Assembly: GCA_016235915.1 (NCBI GenBank)
Contig: JACRIC010000030.1
Location: forward strand, 1-10,318
From: Candidatus Peregrinibacteria bacterium
GTDB lineage: Bacteria > Patescibacteriota > Gracilibacteria > UBA1369 > JACRIC01
Direction: 5' to 3'
Length of the DNA: 10,318 nucleotides
Part shown: in pieces, positions 5,054 to 10,318 of the stretch
How the letters are laid out: each line of letters begins with the position of its first letter
How positions within the stretch are numbered: position 1 is the first letter of the stretch
Notes under the pieces: model-generated
What the model was told of the DNA's origin: nothing
The model's database searches: none
What the model saw: only the letters and a program-made list of their open reading frames with translations
Program-made: the position numbers and the translations under genes

Positions 5054-7665
5054 GAAGTTCCTTCCTTCTTCTCCAGCCCCACCTCCTCCTTCTTCTTCAC
5101 AATCCTCACCGTATCTCCATCAGCAAATTTCCCTTCCAGCAAGCCCTGCGTCAAGGGATCTTCCACCATGTCTTGAATAGTTCGACGCACCGGCCGCGCT
5201 CCATAATCCGGGTCATAGCTTTTCTCAGCAAGAATCTCAAGCGCCCCGTCCGTGAGCTCCAGTGTAATTTTTTTCGTGATCAACCGTTCGGAAAGCATGG
5301 CCACATGAAGTTTGACAATATCTTTGATATTTTCATGAGTGAGCGGTTGAAAGACGATCACTTTATCGATTCGGTTTAAAAATTCCGGACGAAAACACTC
5401 CTTGAGTTCCGCCAAAATTTCCTCTTTTTTTTCATCAAATTCTTCTTCCGCTTTTTTCAATTCATCAGTGGCAAGGTTAAATCCGATCCGCGAAGCTTTT
5501 TTCGTGAGCTGATCTGCCCCAATATTCGAGGTCATAATAATAATGGTATTTCGGAAATCAACTCGCCGCCCCTTCGCATCCGTGAGATGTCCATCTTCAA
5601 GAATTTGCAAAAGGAGATTAAAAACATCGGGATGCGCTTTTTCAATTTCATCAAATAAAATGACCGCGTAGGGCTTTCGGCGCACCGCCTCCGTGAGTTG
5701 CCCACCTTCCTCATACCCAACATATCCAGCAGTTGCCCCTACAAGGCGAGAGGTATTGTGCCGTTCCATAAATTCACTCATATCGATTTTAATGAGCGCG
5801 TCTTTATCATTGTAAACTTCTCGAGCGATGGTTTTCACGAGCTCGGTTTTTCCCACGCCCGTCGGCCCCATGAAAATAAAAGATCCGATTGGCCGATTGG
5901 CATCCGCAATTCCAGCTCGAGATCTTCGTATGGCCTGCGCCACGATTTTTATGGCGTCACCTTGTCCCACAATAGATTTTTTCAGATTATCTTCAAGATG
6001 AATGAGGCGCTCGACGTCGTCTTTCAAAAGTCTCATAACAGGAACACCGGTCATGGTAGCCACGACATGGGCGATGTCATCTTCGCCGAGCTTTGCACGT
6101 TTTTCGCGTGGAATCTTCACAGTCCGCGAAGCCTCCAATTTTTCCAAAATAGCCAACTCTTGCGCACGAATCTCTGCCGCATATTCGTAATTTTGCTCTG
6201 AAACGGCATCTTCTTTTTTCTTGATAAGCTTATTGAGTTCTTTTTGGAACTTTTTAACCGACGAATCATTCTTTTGGGATTTCATGCCTTTGAGCGCCGC
6301 GGCTTCATCCAGAATATCAATGGCTTTATCAGGCAAATATCGATCCATGATATAGCGCTTGGAAAGACCGACCGCAGAAGTAAGGGCATTATCCTGAATA
6401 AGAAGGTTGTGATGATCCTCAAACGATGCTTTCAACCCTTTCAGAATCGCGATACTGTCAGATTCCGAAGGCTCATAAACCATCACCGGCTGAAACCGTC
6501 GTTCAAGCGCGGCATCATGTTCCACATATTTTCGATATTCATTCGTGGTCGTGGCGCCGATCATCTGGATTTTACCGCAAGAAAGCGCGGGTTTCAGAAT
6601 ATTGGCGGCATCCAGACTTCCCTCGGCCGATCCCGCTCCAATAACCGTATGCAATTCGTCAATAAAAAGAATCACATTGGAAAGTTCGGCCGCTTCATCG
6701 ATAACCTGTTTGAGTCGCTCCTCAAATTCACCGCGGTACTTTGTGCCGGCCACGAGCGAACCCATGGATATCGAAAGGATTTTTTTATCAAGCATGTTAT
6801 CAGGAACTCTCTCCTGAACAATCGCATGAACCAGCCCTTCCACCACCGCAGTTTTTCCCACTCCCGGTTCGCCGATAAGAACAGGGTTATTCTTTGTTTT
6901 TCGCTGAAGAATGCTGATAGTGCGTTCGATTTCTTTTTCTCGGCCAATAATCGGATCCGTCTTTCCATCGCGGCATTCTTTAATAAGGTCTGTTGAAAAA
7001 TAATCGAGCGCCGGTGTTTTGACATGTTTCGCCGTTGCGGTGCGTGCTCCACCGGGAAAACCATCCCCATTGTCTTTATGCCGAAAACCGTCTTGAAAAT
7101 TCCCGCCTTTTTCGCCGGCTAGCACTCCTTGAAGGCCATTTAAAAGCGCCTCAATCGGATTCATCATATGTCCCATTTGACCAGACATTCCTCCTGGAAT
7201 CTTCATGGGATTTTCAAAAATTTTCAGAACCTCGCGCTCCACATCTTTATTATTAATTTTCATGTTTTCCAAAATAACAGTGGCCGCGGTATTTTCCTGC
7301 TTCACAAGACCGATGAGCAGGTGCTCCGTCCCGACAAACATGTGTTTATAATCATGAGCGCATTTCACCGCGTCTTCGATAACTTTTTTCGCGAAACCGC
7401 TGAGTCCCACGGAAGGCGCTTTTTTGATTCCCTGCGGGGCGGTGGTCCGACCGACGGTTTTCAGAACAAGATTGACATTATCAAGCGAAACGCCGAAATT
7501 ATGGAGAATGGCCGCGCCAAGCGAATTTTGTTGTCTTATTATCCCCAGAAGCACATTCTCGGTGCCGATATAGGTGGTTTTTGTTTGTCGTTCAATGTCC
7601 TGTGCTACGAGGAGGGCTTGTTTCGCTTCTTTCGTGAATTTTTCGAATTTGTTTTGTGGATCCAT
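5029..7665 (-). CDS. clpC: ATP-dependent Clp protease ATP-binding subunit ClpC
   Basis: Cytoplasmic AAA+ unfoldase that feeds proteins to the ClpP peptidase; 878 residues. Order: Clp-N double repeat (about 1-150), a Gly/Met-rich linker (155-208), AAA ring 1 with Walker A GEPGVGKT (265-272) and Walker B LFIDE (333-337), a short middle region with a UVR-like motif (about 470-510), AAA ring 2 with Walker A GPTGVGKT (600-607) and Walker B LFDE (670-673), the RPEFLNR arginine-finger region (759-765), and GARPVRR sensor 2 (822-828). The short UVR middle domain marks ClpC rather than ClpB. SRIGF (725-729) is the ClpP-docking loop, which ClpB lacks. The start ATG at 7665 fits the Clp-N domain start; no Shine-Dalgarno is visible. 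Expression is probably under HrcA through the CIRCE box upstream. The last eight residues (SVIARKPL) and the stop derive almost wholly from a palindromic repeat. No clpP or adaptor gene is in the window. Confidence 0.95.
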   Translation of the reverse strand: MDPQNKFEKFTKEAKQALLVAQDIERQTKTTYIGTENVLLGIIRQQNSLGAAILHNFGVSLDNVNLVLKTVGRTTAPQGIKKAPSVGLSGFAKKVIEDAVKCAHDYKHMFVGTEHLLIGLVKQENTAATVILENMKINNKDVEREVLKIFENPMKIPGGMSGQMGHMMNPIEALLNGLQGVLAGEKGGNFQDGFRHKDNGDGFPGGARTATAKHVKTPALDYFSTDLIKECRDGKTDPIIGREKEIERTISILQRKTKNNPVLIGEPGVGKTAVVEGLVHAIVQERVPDNMLDKKILSISMGSLVAGTKYRGEFEERLKQVIDEAAELSNVILFIDELHTVIGAGSAEGSLDAANILKPALSCGKIQMIGATTTNEYRKYVEHDAALERRFQPVMVYEPSESDSIAILKGLKASFEDHHNLLIQDNALTSAVGLSKRYIMDRYLPDKAIDILDEAAALKGMKSQKNDSSVKKFQKELNKLIKKKEDAVSEQNYEYAAEIRAQELAILEKLEASRTVKIPREKRAKLGEDDIAHVVATMTGVPVMRLLKDDVERLIHLEDNLKKSIVGQGDAIKIVAQAIRRSRAGIADANRPIGSFIFMGPTGVGKTELVKTIAREVYNDKDALIKIDMSEFMERHNTSRLVGATAGYVGYEEGGQLTEAVRRKPYAVILFDEIEKAHPDVFNLLLQILEDGHLTDAKGRRVDFRNTIIIMTSNIGADQLTKKASRIGFNLATDELKKAEEEFDEKKEEILAELKECFRPEFLNRIDKVIVFQPLTHENIKDIVKLHVAMLSERLITKKITLELTDGALEILAEKSYDPDYGARPVRRTIQDMVEDPLTQGLLEGKFADGDTVRIVKKKEEVGLEKKEGTSVIARKPL

Positions 7666-7697
7666 AGGGTAAAGTTGAGATTTTAAAAAGTCATTTC

Positions 7698-7726
7698 ATT
7701 ATACAGATTTTTCTTTTCATTTTGAA
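7698..7726 (-). promoter_or_regulatory. Possible second, CIRCE-independent clpC promoter
   Basis: Minus strand: perfect TATAAT (7698-7703), a 17-base spacer and a weak -35, TTCAAA (7721-7726, four of six). The start would fall near 7691, giving a leader of about 26 bases. It could supply basal clpC, but the region is AT-rich and chance matches are common. Confidence 0.35.
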
Positions 7727-7800
7727 GGAAAAAGACGAAGAAAGGCTTTACTTTTCCCTGTTCAATGGTGCGGAGAGTATTGGAAATGAGGCACGACAGA

Positions 7801-7827
7801 TTGGCACTCGCTATTATAGAGTGCTAA
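7801..7827. promoter_or_regulatory. CIRCE operator (HrcA binding site) upstream of clpC
   Basis: Plus strand TTGGCACTC-N9-GAGTGCTAA. It matches the CIRCE consensus TTAGCACTC-N9-GAGTGCTAA at 17 of 18 arm bases and has the exact 9-base spacing. Both arms surround the TATAAT of the clpC promoter, so bound HrcA would block RNA polymerase. It lies 135 bases upstream of the clpC ATG. hrcA itself is not in the window. Confidence 0.9.
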
Positions 7828-7841
7828 AAATGGAAATGCAA
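7813..7841 (-). promoter_or_regulatory. HrcA-controlled clpC promoter
   Basis: Minus strand: -35 TTGCAT (7836-7841), 17-base spacer, -10 TATAAT (7813-7818, perfect). The -10 box is inside the CIRCE spacer. The predicted start near 7806 leaves a leader of about 140 bases. The CIRCE overlap supports a heat-inducible vegetative promoter. Confidence 0.75.
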
Positions 7842-7847
7842 GAAAAT

Positions 7848-7863
7848 TGTCATCTTGAGGCGA
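7848..7863. repeat. Half of a type B repeat (TGTCATCTTGAGG) after the lipoprotein gene
   Basis: TGTCATCTTGAGGCGA resembles the outer arm TGTCATCCTGAGCG of the type B element. It has no inverted partner nearby. It begins 5 bases after the lipoprotein stop codon and lies just upstream of the clpC -35 box. It may be a decayed remnant. Confidence 0.4.
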
Positions 7864-7867
7864 CCTT

Positions 7868-9520
7868 TCAATCAGTGATCGTTCCCGCCATCGTTTCCAG
7901 AATACTCTTATAGAAAGCCGCACCGCTTAATCGATAGCTTCGCGAATCATCTTTTCCAGCATATACCACAGAAACTCCCTCTTCTTCGGTGACAAGAATC
8001 GTGAATCCGTTGATTTCCGAAGAAGCGCCGGAAATGCCGGAGAGTCCTTGTTTTCGCACCTCAAGGGTTACGAGAGTATTGTCAGCTTCCACAGGTTTAT
8101 CTGAGAAAGAATACACGCCGGCCGACCCAGAAAAATACCACGCCGACGGATATTGGATTTTAAAATGATACGTCGAACTCTCGAAATATCGATAGCCGGG
8201 AAGCTGAGTAAAAGATTCCTCGGAATCCGCTCCGGAATAGACGATTCGCTCCTTTCCATACGCGGCGTTTGAACCGGAAACCGTTTCCCAATTTTCATCT
8301 TCGTCTGTTTGAAAATACCCCACCACGGCGGTAGTAATGGATCCGCCGTCATTTTGAAAGGTCAAAAGGAGTTTTCGCCGTTCTGTCGCATCATTATATT
8401 CCACATACACATAATTCGGCTCCACAAATTCAAATTTTGTGGTCTTCCAGCCGCCATTTTCTGAAGGATCCGGCGCAATGGTGGAAATATTGGTTTGAAT
8501 GGAAATCATCACGGATTTTTGGGAATCTTTTTCAGTCGAATCGGTCGGAGGTTCAGCTTCGGAAGTGGTATTGACAGGCGAAGGTTCCGCCACGGGTGCG
8601 GAAACAACGGCAGGAACTTCCTTGGCCGTATCGTCAATCAGGACTTCAGGGGTTTGTGTATCCGCGCCCTTCATTTTTTGTTCTTCCGAAACATTCGTGG
8701 TACTCTCAGGCGCTTTCATATCGTCCGTGACTTCAGAAGTGGGAGCATCGGGCGCCTTTGCCTGAGAAATAAGAGAAAAACTCTTCGCCATCGTCAGAAA
8801 ATATTCGCGATATTGGTCATGTGAAACACTCTTTTCACTCAAATGCGAAAAATCAAAAACCGCATTCCCGCTTTCAACATAGATATCAATGAGCGCATCA
8901 TCAGGACTCGCGACTTGGTACCCGAACAGCGTGCCAATTGTGGTGGAACTGCGCGCTGATTCCGCAACGTCAAGAATATCGCTGAGGTACTTTTCAAGGT
9001 TCATTCCCGAAGGCAAGGCAATGCGAGAAATCACAATCATCTGGCCAGAATCTTCCGAATTTTGAAACGCCACGCGCGACTGCGACTTCGCTGGCGTCAA
9101 AATTCCCGGATATTCAACTCGAAATCCGAGATCAGCATCTTCATAAACTTTCAGAGCGGTATCGGCGCCAGCGCCAAGTGTTTGAATGGACTCCACGGCA
9201 ATCACATCTTTTTCACCTTTTTTTCCTTTCAAAAGAGATCCGGTCACCGAAACTTTTTTCCCAAGATACTTCTCCGAATCAAGATCAACATAATTGCTAA
9301 AAACCAGCACAATCTCGTTAGTATTTTTTTGAAGGAGATGCGTGCCTTTCTGGCCGAGATTGACTCCGAGCGCTTTGAGAACACCCTCTTCGGTTACCGT
9401 TTTTTGGCCAATTTCCTGTGAGAGAATGTTCGCTTGATTATCCGAAGAACCGCAACCGACAGCGGCGAAAAGGAGAATAATGGCAAAAAATACTGGCAGG
9501 AACCGTTTGAGATGGACCAT
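7868..9520 (-). CDS. Putative secreted lipoprotein with two PsbP/DcrB-like segments
   Basis: I cannot place this 550-residue protein in a named family. It starts with a basic stretch and a hydrophobic helix (FLPVFFAIILLFAA, 7-20), then AVGC (20-23), an acceptable lipobox with C23 as the lipidated residue; the mature protein should be anchored outside the cytoplasmic membrane. Residues about 60-115 look like an OB-type beta segment (YLGKKVSVTGSLL, then DVIAVESIQTL). Residues about 128-252 contain LGFRVEYPG and KSFSLIS, as in PsbP/DcrB-like lipoprotein domains. A Pro/Thr/Glu/Ser-rich linker without obvious fold covers about 254-335. A further segment with YHFKIQYPSAWYF (451-463) ends near 547 and repeats the 'F.(I/V)(E/Q)YP' theme. 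It lies between ruvB and clpC, 35 bases after ruvB, so it may be co-transcribed with ruvB. A TATAAT sits in the gap. The start ATG at 9520 fits the signal peptide. Function unknown. Confidence 0.8.
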   Translation of the reverse strand: MVHLKRFLPVFFAIILLFAAVGCGSSDNQANILSQEIGQKTVTEEGVLKALGVNLGQKGTHLLQKNTNEIVLVFSNYVDLDSEKYLGKKVSVTGSLLKGKKGEKDVIAVESIQTLGAGADTALKVYEDADLGFRVEYPGILTPAKSQSRVAFQNSEDSGQMIVISRIALPSGMNLEKYLSDILDVAESARSSTTIGTLFGYQVASPDDALIDIYVESGNAVFDFSHLSEKSVSHDQYREYFLTMAKSFSLISQAKAPDAPTSEVTDDMKAPESTTNVSEEQKMKGADTQTPEVLIDDTAKEVPAVVSAPVAEPSPVNTTSEAEPPTDSTEKDSQKSVMISIQTNISTIAPDPSENGGWKTTKFEFVEPNYVYVEYNDATERRKLLLTFQNDGGSITTAVVGYFQTDEDENWETVSGSNAAYGKERIVYSGADSEESFTQLPGYRYFESSTYHFKIQYPSAWYFSGSAGVYSFSDKPVEADNTLVTLEVRKQGLSGISGASSEINGFTILVTEEEGVSVVYAGKDDSRSYRLSGAAFYKSILETMAGTITD

Positions 9521-9549
9521 GGAAATGAGGGTTAAGATGTTTCAAAAGC

Positions 9550-9555
9550 ATTATA
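9550..9555 (-). promoter_or_regulatory. Possible -10 box of the lipoprotein gene
   Basis: A perfect TATAAT on the minus strand directly follows the ruvB TGA, about 30 bases before the lipoprotein ATG. I find no good -35 at 16-18 bases, since that region is the 3' end of ruvB. It is weak unless an activator or an extended contact is used. Confidence 0.3.
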
Positions 9556-10318
9556 TCACCACATCGCCTTCTGCACTTCTTTTTCCGGAACCGGTAATTT
9601 CAAGTGCCGGTACGCGTGAGGAGTGGCAATGCGGCCGCGGGGGGTGCGCGAGAGAAAGCCGAGTTTTAAGAGGAAGGGTTCGTAGATGTCTTCGATGGTG
9701 CCTTCTTCTTCGGAGGTAGCGGCCGCAATGGTATTTAAGCCCACCGGTCCGCCTGAAAATTTCGTAATAATGGTATCGAGAATATGGCGATCCGTTCCAT
9801 CAAGTCCGATTGAATCAATGCCAAGAGATTCGAGGGTGGTTTTCACTATTTTTTCATCAATAGTCTCCAGATTATGAACTTCCGCAAAATCCCGAATGCG
9901 TCGAAGAAGTCGATTGGCGATGCGCGGAGTCGCTCGACAACAATGGGAAAGGAGATCTGCCGCTTTTTCGCTCAAACAACATCCGAGAATTTTCGCGGAA
10001 CGCAGGAGAATCTGGCGAATTTCTTCAGGAGTATAAAATTGCAATTTAAAAACATTGCCAAAACGATCGCGAAGAGGCGAGGACAACATATTGAGTTTGG
10101 TCGTGGCTCCGATCAGAGTAAAGCGGGGGAGTGAAAGCCGCATGGATCGGGCCGATGGCCCTTTGCCGATGATAATGTCAATACAAAAGTCCTCCATCGC
10201 GCTGTACAGAATTTCCTCGACCTGCGGTTTGAGGCGGTGAATTTCATCAATAAAAAAAATATCATTCTCGCGAAGATTCGTCATAATGGCGGCAAGATCG
10301 CCCTGCCGCTCGATGGCC
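9556..10318 (-). CDS. ruvB: Holliday junction branch migration ATPase RuvB (5' end outside window)
   Basis: Hexameric AAA+ motor that works with RuvA to move Holliday junctions, with RuvC cutting. The visible 253 complete codons begin with [15 protein letters not shown], just before Walker [10 protein letters not shown]; the N-terminal part with Walker A lies beyond 10318. Motifs include [22 protein letters not shown] (sensor 1 region), SPLRDRFG (arginine finger), [16 protein letters not shown] (sensor 2 helix), and the winged-helix tail with [26 protein letters not shown] and [13 protein letters not shown]. The protein ends MW at a TGA. The ATG at 10284 is internal, not the start, because RuvB sequence continues upstream of it. 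Two neighbouring Cys pairs (LGCCLS and SHCC) look unusual but lie outside the motifs. ruvA and ruvC are not visible. The downstream lipoprotein gene starts 35 bases later. Confidence 0.97.
   Translation of the reverse strand, partial: AIERQGDLAAIMTNLRENDIFFIDEIHRLKPQVEEILYSAMEDFCIDIIIGKGPSARSMRLSLPRFTLIGATTKLNMLSSPLRDRFGNVFKLQFYTPEEIRQILLRSAKILGCCLSEKAADLLSHCCRATPRIANRLLRRIRDFAEVHNLETIDEKIVKTTLESLGIDSIGLDGTDRHILDTIITKFSGGPVGLNTIAAATSEEEGTIEDIYEPFLLKLGFLSRTPRGRIATPHAYRHLKLPVPEKEVQKAMW

Noticed and set aside
3065..9558. Alternative genetic code with TGA as glycine
   Set aside because: TGA ends ylxR, the lipoprotein gene and ruvB at sensible places, so the standard bacterial code fits.

Overview
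All six genes in this window lie on the minus strand, so transcription runs from right to left: ruvB (3' part) > a putative lipoprotein > clpC > an rpsA-like S1 gene > ylxR > a UvrD-like helicase fused to an Fe-S nuclease (5' part, running off the left edge). Gaps are short, with the longest about 200 bases, and none of the large plus-strand ORFs looks real. The organism is bacterial, uses the standard code (TGA serves as a stop at the ends of ruvB, the lipoprotein gene and ylxR) and has middling GC. Several features fit a member of the Patescibacteria/CPR or a similarly divergent lineage: a four-domain S1 protein, a UvrD-nuclease fusion, a lipoprotein I cannot place in a named family, poor Shine-Dalgarno sequences, and many 'GTCATTGCGAG / GTCATCCTGAG' palindromic repeats. 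That assignment is an inference. TGA stops argue against the recoded Gracilibacteria/Absconditabacteria.

Right part (7868-10318): the C-terminal two thirds of RuvB, the Holliday-junction branch-migration motor, then 35 bases later a 550-residue putative lipoprotein. Middle (5029-7867): clpC, a two-ring AAA+ unfoldase. It has a CIRCE operator (the HrcA repressor site) at 7801-7827, overlapping a near-consensus promoter whose TATAAT lies in the CIRCE spacer. Left-middle (3065-4955): a good sigma70-type promoter leads into an S1 gene that has an extra helix-hairpin-helix tail, followed by ylxR. Left (1-2951): a 983-residue (still open) helicase-nuclease with all SF1A helicase motifs, a PD-(D/E)XK nuclease core and the four cysteines of an AddB-type iron-sulfur cluster.

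The most striking feature is how palindromic repeats are distributed relative to the genes. One composite (743-897) lies in frame inside the helicase gene and encodes about 53 residues of the linker between the helicase and nuclease domains. One copy encodes the last eight residues and stop of ClpC, another supplies the last residues and stop of YlxR, and a third abuts the rpsA stop codon. A cluster of hairpins fills the ylxR-helicase gap. I see no CRISPR array, tRNA, rRNA, transposase or new defence system. The unusual content lies in repeat insertion, domain fusions and regulation, not in a novel multi-gene system.
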